A stretch of DNA of 64,000 bases, from assembly GCA_029531795.1 (NCBI GenBank), contig JAPEIS010000007.1:2046001-2110000 (forward strand). The letters run 5' to 3'. Within the stretch, counting starts at the first letter, position 1; every line of letters starts with the position of its first letter. Positions 23,572 through 33,976 of the stretch are shown here, in pieces. Made by a program: the position numbers and the translations under genes. The notes below the pieces were generated by a model that saw only the letters and a program-made list of their open reading frames with translations, was not told the origin of the DNA and did no database searches. The DNA comes from Sclerotinia nivalis (lineage: Eukaryota > Ascomycota > Leotiomycetes > Helotiales > Sclerotiniaceae).

Positions 23572-23838
23572 TTACCCACGGGCATTGGCGAGGATTTTGT
23601 CAACCAATAAACAGGTCGCTATTGAGGCCCAATAGCTCTTTTTCAGTGAAAGTTTGGCAGCGTTTTCCAAAACCATTGCTAGCACTGTCTGAGACTTGTC
23701 GATGATAGAAAAATTGTCACAATTGATGTCATTGAATGTGTCTTTCGGCATCGAAACTATCATTACTGGTTGCCAAACGAGCGCAGGAGGAAAGGAGATC
23801 CTCTTCATTGGGAAGGGTTTCATCATCGTTAAAAGCAA
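23572..23838 (-). pseudogene. possible coding relic A
   Basis: A minus-strand open stretch with protein-like composition (FPPALVWQPVMIVSMPK, DNFSIIDKSQTVLAMVLEN, LKKSYWASIATCLLVDK). It ends at a stop, but a one-base shift continues into NHGGMKFKVGSSIKPAF before another stop. I do not recognise the family. Without homologues this could also be chance; the even hydrophobic pattern and the continuation in a shifted frame argue for decay of a real gene. Confidence 0.3.
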
Positions 23839-23948
23839 TCAGAAAAAATATTTGCCATTTGCGATGATAAACACATTAAGACTCATAGGGATCTAGCCCG
23901 AATCTCTTCCTCAAGCCTCATTCATGCTTTACCTATTGCTAGCATGCA

Positions 23949-24047
23949 TTACGGAATTCCAGTTGAGTTTTCACGGCGAACCACTCTCTTGACAATGTCC
24001 TGCGCATCATCGCCGTAGAATGTGCCTTGATGAGTTATCAAACGAAT
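23949..24047 (-). pseudogene. possible coding relic B
   Basis: A 32-codon minus-strand stretch, IRLITHQGTFYGDDAQDIV then KRVVRRENSTGIP, is bounded by a TGA upstream and a TAA downstream. Upstream in another frame FSKFPPNYEF reads up to the boundary, consistent with a single-base shift. It lies between relic A and the hydrophobic stretch at 24086-24277 and may belong to the same dead gene. Family unknown. Confidence 0.3.
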
Positions 24048-24582
24048 TCATAATTTGGAGGAAACTTCGAAAACTTCACTAGTACCTAGACAACTTCCCA
24101 TTTTGCAAGGTTTTGCAAGAGAAGTTCTCGAGACAAATTGATGTAAGATACACCTAGCAAAAGGAATGGTACCAATGGCAGGAAATATAAGGCCCGCGTT
24201 TTGAGTGGTAGATTATCTGAAGTTCTGCTCATCATACAACAAGCAAAACAAATGAGAGACTGCGGAGAGGAAAGCAAAATCTGCTCGTGTCTTAACTGTT
24301 CTATACTCTGCGAGCAATTTAATAACTTCCACGATCATGCTTTAGCATCGATGAACTCTCAAGCTACAGAAGATGCTATCATCATTGCCAATGCAAAAGA
24401 TATAACGGATGAGCCACGCGAGTTTGCTGAGATGAAAACAAGAAAGGCTGTCCTCATCACAAAACAGTGGTCTTGGAATATCACTCTAGCTGCCGATATA
24501 GAGCAAAACACCAATGATTCTTCCAACTATTATTCGAAAATTGGCTACACAACAATAAAGCGTAGTTGAGATGGAAAGCGTA

Positions 24583-24813
24583 TTAATTCTCCAGCATGAT
24601 AACCCGAGATCCATTAGCCGGTATGGCATATTCAATTGGCTTTCCACAGTACAGTTTCTGGAACATGTCAGGATCTTCCAACACCTCACTAGGTTGTTCA
24701 TTGAGACCGGTAAATGAAAATTCTTGAAGGCAAGAGAAATAAAATGATTATCTCGGATGGTTTTCAGTAGCATTGTGAAGATTCTGGAAGAGAATAGAAG
24801 TGCAGGGGAACAT
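24583..24813 (-). pseudogene. possible C-terminal coding relic with internal stop
   Basis: From an ATG at 24813 the minus strand reads MFPCTSILFQNLHNATENHP, an internal TAA at codon 22 (24748-24750), then SFYFSCLQEFSFTGLNEQ, DPDMFQKLYCGKPIEY and AIPANGSRVIMLEN with a stop at 24583-24585. Both sides of the internal stop stay in one frame and look like one protein tail. The ending resembles the beta-sandwich C-termini of some glycosidases, but that is only an impression. Confidence 0.35.
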
Positions 24814-25239
24814 TGAGATTGGGAGAGGAAGGAGGTGTACAATGCTGCTTTGGCAAGCAAACAAAAGATCAATTACTTACTATAGGTATGTGTGCGAGTG
24901 TTTACTTTGTACCTGGCTAATTGACATGAGGATAACGAACAGAGATTATGTGAATTACATTATTCACTTATTACTGTCAAATAAGATGAGGAGCTCCATA
25001 GATTAGCCTCAGCATTTGGAGCTTAGCCTTATCTTAGCATCTTATCTAAAATTCCCCGATCTAAGGCTCCAGGCAACCTCCACCTCCACCTCCACCACCA
25101 CACATGAAACATTCAAACATTTTCTTCCCAATATTATAACAACCTTTCTGATCAACTTCATCCAGATCAATAAATTTTCAAATCAATCAAGCAGAACAGA
25201 GTTACTGATCATTCTTTCAAGACAGTCGATTTTGTCACA

Positions 25240-27229
25240 ATGAGTTTCGATTATAAGTCGAGTGAGGTCTTCGGACTGGACTTTAAGCAACATGACGCAA
25301 GAAGCATTCGTCATATTTTGAAGCATTATGGCGAATTACCAGAAAAACAAGGTGATCGACTTGCTTTATTTCTTCGATTACAGTCTTTTGAGAAGAACCT
25401 TCATGAAGACGATTGCGAAAAAATTAAGAACTGGTTGGTAAATGGTGGTGACCTTCCATCGAGACGACCTGTAAATCCCGTGATCGCACATGAGGAAGAG
25501 TCCGAGGAAAAGTCTGAGAAAGAGTCTGAGGAAGAGTCCGAAAAAGAGGAGAGCGAGGAGGAAGAAGACGCAGATGAGGGAAATAGGGAGGAAGGAGACG
25601 AGGAAGATTCTGATGGATCTTCAAGTTCTGAATCATTAAATTCCGCGATCTCCGGTCACGAATTTCGAATAGAAGATTTGGACTCTTATCCTATGGAATA
25701 CGACCTCTTCGACTTGATGCCTACCCACCCCGATAATCCTGAACGCGCAAATTACATCTTCGATACGGAACCCGAGTCGACTTCTGAGCCTGAAACAACG
25801 GAAGACGATGACGAAAGTCAGGAAAGCGATGAAGACGAGAGCGATGAGGAGGAGAGTGATGAGAAGAGTGATGAGAAGGAGAGTGATGAGAAGGAGAGTG
25901 ATGAGGAGGAGAGTGATGGAGAAGAGAGCGATGAGGAGACTGAGAAGGAGGCTGTCGAGGCTACAAGGTCTGCTAAGGGCAAAAGAATTCCTAAGGCTAA
26001 AAAGACTCTCAAGGCCGCGGTCGAATCTGACAGTGGATACGATGCGGATACCGGATACTATGCTAGTAAAAAAGCAGATAAAAAAGTCGAGCATCCACCT
26101 TTTCGGGTGGAATGTGCCATCTGTGCAGAGACAGTTTTAAAATCGGAGACCTGGTGTTCTATCACGGATACTTGCGAACATCCAAATGGAGATCGCACAT
26201 GCAAGGCATGCCTCAACACATCCATCTCTACAGCTGTAGAGTATGGATTATTAAATGGCATCAAGTGTCCTCTCTGTCCCGCCGTCCTCACTTATAACGA
26301 TATTTTGCAAAAAGTATCTGCAGATGTATTCAAACGGTTAGTGACTTTAATTAGTTCTTTACGTTCATTGTTGATTTTTGGATAGTTATTCGTACTTGAG
26401 AGAGAAAGCTTCGAGGCCAGATACATTCACCATGTGCTTAGGTCCCAATTGCGGAGGTGGTCAAATCCACGAAGGACCAGAGCCATTAATGATTTGTAAC
26501 CATTGCAAATTCAAGACCTGCGTCAAACACAAATTACCATGGCATGAAGGACAGTCTTGTGATGATTTCGATATCGAAGACTCACAAATTGAGCGTTTGG
26601 AGCAAGAAGAGGCTACAGCAAAGCTGTTGGCAAAAGACTCGAGAATGTGCCCCCAATGCCAAGAGTGTGTTGTTAGAAGCGAAGGTTGTGATCATATGCA
26701 ATGTATGTGTTAATACGTCTCTTCGTACAAGTTCAATACTAACGATTCTTTCCTAGGTCGCTGCGGGAAATCCTGGTGCTACCTTTGCGGTGTCGACTGG
26801 GAGAATATCATTAGGCTTGGCGGGACAGCCCATGGTAGGAATTGTCCGAACCACCCCGACTCTTTCAAACTCAGTCGAAACCAGATCTCAGCCCGCGAAA
26901 CCAATCTCACACAACTGGTACACGGTGGACCCGTCAACGAACGTCTAACTAAAGCCAAATACGCGAAGCAGAAACAAAGGAGAGATGAAATGAGGCCTTT
27001 GGCATTAGCTGCTGCTGAGCAGAGAATGAAAGATCAAGCGCTGACAAAAGAAAAATCACCGTAAGCATTACTCGAACTTTCATCCACTCTATAATTATAA
27101 ATTCCTACCGCAACTATGGTCTCCGTAACATAAATGTTTTTTTATATTCAATTTACTGACCTGCCATCTAGGCCATCCGGACCACCAAAGAAAAGGGCAA
27201 AATTGATTGCTCCTTGGGAGGAACACTAA
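25240..27229 (+). CDS. RBR-type (RING-IBR-RING) E3 ubiquitin ligase
   Basis: Four exons (25240-26336, 26386-26702, 26757-27060, 27172-27229) encode 591 residues. Residues 1-80 are a short ordered start, and about 85-240 is extremely acidic, with two Glu/Asp/Ser-rich tracts built from GAGAGTGATGAG-like repeats. RING1 begins at C292-x2-C295 (VECAICAETV). IBR follows (MCLGPNCGGGQIHEG ... CNHCKFKTCVKH). RING2 is CPQCQECVVRSEGCDHMQC then RCGKSWCYLC; C467 in SEGCDHMQC occupies the position of the catalytic Cys that takes ubiquitin from the E2 (parkin C431 equivalent). The tail is basic (PPKKRAKLIAPWEEH), a possible nuclear signal. Introns are 49, 54 and 111 nt. Leotiomycetes carry many such RBR genes; the substrate is unknown. 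Confidence 0.88.
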
Positions 27230-28108
27230 ACTCTCATTAAATTGAGATATAAATTCGAATACTGGCGTTAAAACACAAATTTCTTTTGCACGGAATTGGA
27301 TCAATATACAACGAGTTCTTACGATGGTTGATCTGGAGTACGAAGGCATTTCATGTATTTTCCTTTGCATAGGATGGCATACTGGATACATACATCAGGA
27401 AGTTTTGTGATACCCATGTAGAGTTTTTTTTCATCGGGATAGCTTACAGATAATGGAGTTGTTTGATCAGGATAACATACAAGGTAATGAATAGTAATGA
27501 CGACAATGATGATAATGATTTTTAACGAAATGGCGTTGCTTTTGCTTTTGCTTTTGCTCTGAGGATATAGTGTCTTGAATTAACTGTATGCATTTTCACT
27601 CATCCCTCACATTTTCAATTCTAGCTGCTTACTAGACGAAAGTAATCTTTTATCGAAACTTTTTTCCAAAAAAAAAAAAAAAAAAAACCTGGCACTGGTA
27701 ACATCTACTAGAACATTACGTGTATCGAAGTACTCTTCATAACCATCATCACCATCCAACATCCAGCATCCAACAAATTTACTCTAGTTTTATAAGGAAA
27801 GAATAAACGAAAATCTAGCCCCGGGATTAAACCACCAGATTACAGCAATCATAACTTGGTAAATAGTCAAGAGTCGAGTTCATTACTGCATCATAAGTAT
27901 CCACAGCTAAATACCTGGCGATCTCGAGTCGAGATATCTCAATAGGTAGGTATCGTCAATCTGTATTTTTTCACCTGTGTATTCCTCAAAATAACCTTAC
28001 AAAATAAGATAGTATCTTTTTGGAGGCGGAAAATAATATTTGCTTAGATGATGTATGTAGTTTGAAGCAAAAAAAACCTTCCAAGCAAATCTAATAGTTT
28101 GGATTTCT

Positions 28109-28162
28109 TATTTTACATTTTACATTTTACATTTTACATTTTACATTTTACATTTTACATTT
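28109..28162. repeat. 7-bp tandem repeat (ttttaca)n
   Basis: About seven and a half uninterrupted copies of ttttaca. This is a microsatellite/minisatellite border case and does not match known telomere units. Confidence 0.85.
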
Positions 28163-28534
28163 ATATGAAGAAAAACGTTTGTTTACCTGATTAATACCAC
28201 ATACCACCAACTGTATATTAGAAGTTCAATATCCATTTTTGCTGATATTCATGTTATACGTTAGTAAGGTGTGACTAAAGAAGGGCTAAAATGATGTTTA
28301 TATGACTTTTAAGCGCTAGTTATATACTTTCTAACTTTGACTTCACTTCTCCTCTAATGTTCATTTCATTTCGCAGATAAATTGATAATTAAGAGTGAGA
28401 AGTTATATATAGTCACATAAATGATAATTCTTTTACTATTTGATGGTTACTGAGATACCTACCTCTCAATGTTTTGCCTCTTGTGGCATATTCTATCGAT
28501 ATTGTAAATATTATCATATGAAGAAATCTATTCC

Positions 28535-28637
28535 TGTCACGGGTCCAGAACTCTACCACTGAACCAGAAACCCCTAAAAGGGTAGAAGTAGTTTGATCGG
28601 TATCAAACCTACTCGATAGAGTTATGAACCCGTGACA
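28535..28637. mobile_element. MITE-like element with terminal inverted repeats and 5-bp duplication
   Basis: A 103-bp unit begins TGTCACGGGTCCAGAACTCT and its reverse complement begins TGTCACGGGTTCATAACTCT, so the ends are imperfect inverted repeats of about 22 bp. ATTCC flanks both sides (28530-28534 and 28638-28642), as expected for a target-site duplication. Inside is a second hairpin, gtttgat-cggt-atcaaac (28591-28608). There is no coding capacity. On the minus strand the left arm reads TGGTTCAGTGGTAGAGTTC, close to a tRNA A-box, so a tRNA-derived short element is an alternative. Family assignment needs genome-wide copies. Confidence 0.55.
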
Positions 28638-30283
28638 ATTCCTATAAATGTGAACCCTTATTACACGAACACAATATAAACAACTCAATATCCCACATTA
28701 TTTTTGAGGTGAGCCCCGTACCATTATTCATGTAAATGCGTCAACTGAAATGCATCTCAAGCGAGATCCAACTGTTCAGGTGTAATTGAAGCTTGAAATA
28801 ATCGTTCTGGTACTCTCTGATGGCCATTTTCAAGCTGAACCTTTGAGTTAAAGATTCGAAAGACGGTTTGAGCTGACCCTCAGTGCTTATTCTAGGTCGA
28901 ATGAGTCGATATCTCAATCGAATGCTCGATTGAGCCGTCGTCCGATAAATCTGGTGGTGCCGAGACGAAGCTTCCAGGGCATGAGGTTGATGGAATTGGA
29001 TGCTCCTGTTCAGTTTTTTATAATTAGCGTTACCCTCTCGAGAAGTTAAATGCCAGATGCTTCCATATGTAAGAATCATCATATGATCTCGCCAACTTGA
29101 TACTTTAAGTTTAACCCCTTTTCTATTGTTTTTCTTTGCTGGGTTTGGATTGAGTACGATTTGGTGGATAATGATTTGGGTTGGACTGGGTTAGGTTATT
29201 GCATTTTGTGAAGATGAAGAGTATATAGGAGTGGTATTGATATTATTCTTGTTTATAGATGTATTTATATAATCTGTCTAATTACTAGAATATACACTCT
29301 TAATCTAGTATATTACAAGAACTAAAAGTTCACAAATTAATAAGACAGTATCTCTTATATATAAGAAATGAAAAATAAATTTATTCAATCAATAGAATAT
29401 AAATTAAATTCTAAATTAATCGATAGGTATAATATCAAATGATAATAACTATAATAGATTCTTTTATAACGAATATTAGTTATACAGGGACCAGTATATC
29501 GAGCAATAATTCTCAATTATCTTGGTTTTGGCCCTGAGTAATTAAAAAATGATAAGGTTTTTTCTAGATATACTTGATGATTGTTATTCCCTCGCTATCT
29601 GCTCTAGATCTGTATGATCTACAGATATAACATTCGAACTTTATATGTCCAGTAATAATTCTCAACATTAGATGTCAAAATTTCTAACTCTGGAGGAGAG
29701 AGGAAGATTGGAAGGGATTTGTAACAAACGAAATTTAGAGTTTATGACTCAAGCATGGGTTCTATACTAGTCACGCTGTGAAGGACACCTAGTATATTTG
29801 GATTTGGTATTCTGGGAAATATGTGCGCGAGTATTTATCATTCCTTGGTAGATACTACATCTCCATTCATATCATGAGAAGAGCTTCCGTACTGAATCGT
29901 TAATACGGCAGTTGTGATATAACGAGAGTACAGGTAGTGCAAGAGTGACGAGTCTAGATGTAAATCTTATTTCATGAACTATTTGAATTTGAAATTATCT
30001 ATTTTTTTATGAAATAATTTTGCAGGAACTACAGGCATATGATTTCCTTTTTTGGGCAGGGAAGGTCATTGAAGTATCGGGATATCTATTTTACACTCCA
30101 CTAAATATTCTTCGTCCACATGTCAAGTTCCCTAATAACGCCCATTCATCCAACGCCAGCTTCGCAAGTCTCATACCCCATTCCCTCAGATTCGCAAAGT
30201 GATATCCGTCCATCCAACACCAACTACGCAGATACTTCCCACCCCAAGTAGCACCAGTCCATCATCGGTCAGCACACTGAACT

Positions 30284-32110
30284 CTAACGAACAAATGCTT
30301 TCAAATCTCTTCCACCCCACGAAATATCCCGACAGGTAAGCAGCCCTATCAACCTAATAGCCCCATGAATATACCCAAAAAGAAGTATCGCAGGTACATT
30401 CCAGATCATCTCCTTTTTATTACGCATAAAATAAGGCCACGGCTTAATCATGCGACTTAAAATCAGTGCCCACAATAAATATGCGCCAGCATGATTCTTC
30501 TCCGTGTAGAAATCGGACTTGAAGAGGGTGAGGAATAGGAGAGGGTCGTAGAGGATGGAGATATTGAGTAAGCCGGAAAGAAACATGGTGTAGCTGGTCC
30601 AGGGACAAAATTTCCAGCATGTTCCATCAACGAAGATTGTTTTTAGATGCGAGCGCCAAATTGATCGGGACCAGCGGACAAGCTGTTGGTAGAATTTGGG
30701 CCAGCCGCCTGTTGTGCCCAGAGTTGTTTCAACCAGTGCCTCGGGCCGGTTGTGAAATACGGTTTTCCATCCATGGTTGATCATGTATCTGGTGACAAAA
30801 TTATCATCATCACAGGTAAGCGGACCAGCGCCAAGGAAAGTCTCAGAAAGGAAATCTTTTCTGTATTCGAGCGACTGTACGATATCTGTTCGGATTATTT
30901 GCGTTCTTCCAGAGATAACCCATACGCCACCATCAAGGTTGTAAGTAGCAGCCATCTCATAATTGTGGCGTTCGATGTAAATGCAGGCAAAGAAATTGCG
31001 AAGAGAATCGGACCAATTGTTTCCAGGGTCGCGGATAACGCGTTTGCATGTTCCGACAATTCCTACCTTTGGGTCTTCGAACTCAGCGAGAGCGCTTTGG
31101 AGGAAGGTGTGAGGCCAGATCACATGGTCGTCGGCGTAGGCGATGAGATTGGTTTCAACAGTGAGGGAAGATTGGACGCACTGGGCGCGTTTGTTGGGTT
31201 GGTGGATGGCAGCAACTTCGATTTTTCGTCCCGGGAGACTTCGTTCTCTCATGATCCCTTCCACCACCCTGCGGGCTTGTATGAGCTTTTCGGTCCCAAC
31301 TGTTGAAACAATAATTTTGGCTGGGTTATTGTCGAGAACTGATTGAACCGTTGTAATGAAATCCTCACCAAAATCTCCAATGCTTGGTATGATTACTGTA
31401 ACATGGCTGGGGAGAGCAGTGGGATGGAGCGGCGGGACTCTGTAGCTAGCGAGGACGGTATAGGAAAACAAATGGACGAACACCTTAAGGAACTTGAAGA
31501 CGAAAAGGAAAACAAAAGCTGCGGACCAGGGGCTGGAAATGAAAAACTCGCGCAGAGTACCAAAAAGTTCCCGTAAAGGTCCAAGATTGCTTATGAGTAG
31601 GGTTGAAGAGTATATGGAAGCCCAGAAGAGAAAACCATGAAGTGCTTCCACTCCGTGGCCAAATTTGGTATTTCGAAGGGTGATTAACACGAGAAAAAGT
31701 CCCCCCACGAATGCAACACTACTAAAGCTTGCCAGTGTTTGACTAAGTGTGAACCCGTAAAGTAGTCGGATCGCTTCCGGAATTGATGACAGGAGGTCAA
31801 TAGGAGCAATTATAAAGGAGGTAATTGCCTTGGGTGTCGGGGATACGAGGAATGGAAGCAAGGAGATGATTTCCCATGGCATTTTCAAGGTCGAGGAAAT
31901 GATTGTCCATGAGTTCTTCAAGAAGGCCCAGAGCTTTGCTAAGACGAAACTGAAAATTGCCCACAATGTTTGAGAAAGGATTCCGGATGGATTGTTCCTC
32001 AATTCCTCCTCACGAGCTTCTTTAATAGCATCAAGGATGGAGGCAACACCTTCACTGACTTCTTCCCATTTCTCTCCTACCTGTGGCATATTCTCAATTT
32101 TGCTGGACAT
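30284..32110 (-). CDS. Processive family-2 glycosyltransferase (polysaccharide synthase)
   Basis: Single exon, 608 residues from the ATG at 32110. The first 45 residues are soluble; several hydrophobic spans follow (about 55-90, 130-150, 160-185 and 195-225), then the GT2 catalytic domain. Motifs are HVTVIIPSIGD, A326-D-D (YADDHVIW, the nucleotide-sugar/metal aspartates), CDDDN at 433-437 (catalytic-base region) and Q476LVRW480, the QxxRW signature of processive synthases. Three or four C-terminal membrane spans close the product channel. The layout matches the hyaluronan/cellulose/CPS1-like fungal synthases and the GT2 enzymes needed for surface hyphal growth in plant pathogens such as Zymoseptoria. 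Product and sugar donor cannot be read from sequence. The gene is flanked on both sides by long repeat-rich gaps. Confidence 0.88.
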   Translation of the reverse strand: MSSKIENMPQVGEKWEEVSEGVASILDAIKEAREEELRNNPSGILSQTLWAIFSFVLAKLWAFLKNSWTIISSTLKMPWEIISLLPFLVSPTPKAITSFIIAPIDLLSSIPEAIRLLYGFTLSQTLASFSSVAFVGGLFLVLITLRNTKFGHGVEALHGFLFWASIYSSTLLISNLGPLRELFGTLREFFISSPWSAAFVFLFVFKFLKVFVHLFSYTVLASYRVPPLHPTALPSHVTVIIPSIGDFGEDFITTVQSVLDNNPAKIIVSTVGTEKLIQARRVVEGIMRERSLPGRKIEVAAIHQPNKRAQCVQSSLTVETNLIAYADDHVIWPHTFLQSALAEFEDPKVGIVGTCKRVIRDPGNNWSDSLRNFFACIYIERHNYEMAATYNLDGGVWVISGRTQIIRTDIVQSLEYRKDFLSETFLGAGPLTCDDDNFVTRYMINHGWKTVFHNRPEALVETTLGTTGGWPKFYQQLVRWSRSIWRSHLKTIFVDGTCWKFCPWTSYTMFLSGLLNISILYDPLLFLTLFKSDFYTEKNHAGAYLLWALILSRMIKPWPYFMRNKKEMIWNVPAILLFGYIHGAIRLIGLLTCRDISWGGRDLKAFVR

Positions 32111-33976
32111 GATGAGGTGTATGTCAAATATGTCCTGCAAGTGATGTTATATGTCGAGGAGATCTAGTTCCTCAAATCTTCGACTATGAGGGAGTCCCAA
32201 TAGATGGTTGTAGTAGAGCTGAGTTACTTCAAGTCTACAATGGGAATAAAAATTGAGTACAAGCTATTTCCAGTAAACTCACTGAAAGGAGAAAGAAAGA
32301 AGGAAGAGTAAGAAGCCACCACTTCGAAACTCCTTATAGAAGCCATGATAACAAGCAAGGTGAATACAGACCTCGACGAAAGACTAGAATACCTTCTCAA
32401 AGACCCCCCAAGGTGCGCAAATTTCGCTTCGGCATTCTGTGGTGATTCCTCTTTATTTAAATCAACACTTCGGATGAAAACATCAATGGCCTTTCATATA
32501 ATTCTGGTGTGATATCCTTTTCTTTGTAAATATTGTGAGAAAGTTGGATTACTAGGGCTATATACGTAGCTAGTTCATAAGCATTAGGTTACATGATCCT
32601 TCGTAGTTAAATATAAGAAGGAGGCTTCGCTTTCTCTTTTAGAATAATCAATCGTTTTTACTAATCGTTTTGTATACCCATTGTATACAACTCTAACCCA
32701 TTGTTAATTCCATTAGTTCTACTATTCGAAGTTTATACAATATAGTCTGATCAGTTCGTATCCTATTCCCCCTTGCAGCGTGCTATCAGGATGCATGTAT
32801 CTCGACCTACCTCTTTCACAATATATTTGCCCCACAAACGGCACATCCAGCCTTAATAATTGCATATATGCACGAACTGTGGATCCGGGAAAACCTATCT
32901 TCTCTTTGGAGAGAGGAAACCAAACAAACGTACTGAGTACAATTACCCAATTGGAATAATTTCAATTCAATTGATCGAACTTATGGAAAGTGATGGTGTG
33001 GTGAAAATAACGCCAAATTGAACAATCCATAAAGAACAAAGGCAAAACACATTGGTAGTTCTGACATTCAGACAATTCCATTGTAACATACACATCGGTA
33101 CAGGAGCAAAAAGGGGCACTTGCCGATTGCTATCGCTATTTGATTAGATGGGATTCACAAGGTAAGCCTATATAGAGTAGTGAATGTCTATATTTTCAAC
33201 TTCAACTGATTTGGACTTTGAAGACTTTACACATCGAAAGTTTTTGCAAACACCTTGTCAGTCCAAAAATTGCTTGGCGATCTCCGACATATATCTAGCA
33301 ACAGCTTTGATTTATGATCATGACTTGAAGGTGGTTGAGATATGGTTTGCACTAGTCTTACCTAATTAATTCCTAAGCACAGACGGGGAATAAATTTCCG
33401 ACGTTGTGCACGGACCACTTTAGACTCCCTTCCCTCTCTCTTACCCACCCTCATTTCATCATCAGGTTACCTCAACTTCCATTTTCTATAGCTCCCTCTC
33501 ATGAACAACCTCCTTACCTCTCAATTCATATCAATTGGTTGGATGTTATCTCAAACTTCCTGAACTTCTGTCTACCTATTTACCATAATTGATCTATCAA
33601 TCTCTCCCTTGAGATCAGTTAGATTGAATACTCTTTCCCTCCAGACCCTGGACTTGGTTTGGTCTTGTCCCGAATCTTCGCTACACGAACATCAGCCCCC
33701 TCTCAGCTCAGGCTAGGAGACCTTACAAATTTAGGAGAACTCTTCATAAAATACCGCAACACTAAAGACTCTACGATTCTAATCTACTAGCAATGTAAGT
33801 TTCCAAATGTATTCTGCTCGTGAAGCTAGAAGCTATGAACTCCAAGGCTCTGGGCACATACTACACAATGGTGGACTATACAGGAATATTTTGGTTTCTT
33901 AACTCTTGTGGTTTTGTAGTTTCTTTCAGCACAATCAAAGCGGTAATATCCATCAGAGAACTCATGTCATCACAGA
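32111..33976. other. 1.9-kb intergenic region
   Basis: This divergent gap between the GT2 gene (-) and the F-box gene (+) has no supported gene. A possible solo LTR occupies 32534-32739. The last 550 bp are pyrimidine-rich (about 33410-33660) and probably form the F-box promoter and 5' UTR. Confidence 0.5.
32534..32739. mobile_element. possible solo LTR
   Basis: A 206-bp segment begins TGTGAG and ends ATACA, with ATAT immediately on each side (32530-32533 and 32740-32743), the layout of an LTR with a 4-bp target duplication. Inside are a TATA-like aaatataagaa (near 32607) and a stem of ttgtatac and gtatacaa with a 5-bp spacer (32669-32689). AT-rich flanks make a 4-bp match cheap, so this is tentative. 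Confidence 0.35.

Larger units (their letters stand above)
23066..25239. other. gene-poor region with broken coding fragments
   Basis: No intact gene is supported between the FAD oxidase and the RBR ligase. Several minus-strand stretches have protein-like composition but are interrupted by stops or frame shifts; three are listed separately. The plus-strand frame 24201-24569 also looks protein-like near its end but matches nothing I know. The last 230 bp lead into the RBR gene and contain a ccacct repeat near 25078-25100. Confidence 0.45.
27230..30283. other. 3-kb gene-poor AT-rich region
   Basis: No gene is supported. Contents include a 20-base A run near 27668-27687, a 7-bp tandem array (ttttaca) at about 28109-28162, a MITE-like element at 28535-28637, and a perfect inverted repeat with 9-bp arms and 4-bp spacer at 28913-28934 (ctcaatcga/tcgattgag). 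From about 29230 to 29660 it is very AT-rich, like degenerate repeat DNA. Confidence 0.5.

Noticed and set aside
24201..24569. 122-residue plus-strand frame
   Set aside because: The C-terminal half looks protein-like, but there is no known family, and fragments on the opposite strand compete; left as unresolved.
21536..25239. Secondary-metabolite cluster around the FAD oxidase
   Set aside because: No PKS, NRPS, terpene synthase, P450 or pathway regulator nearby.
28535..28637. tRNA gene
   Set aside because: A-box-like arm is present, but the B-box-like arm is in the wrong order, and there is no cloverleaf or anticodon arm; inverted-repeat element fits better.
30686..31306. 206-residue frame antisense to the GT2 gene
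   Set aside because: Shadow of a gene with clear GT2 motifs on the minus strand.
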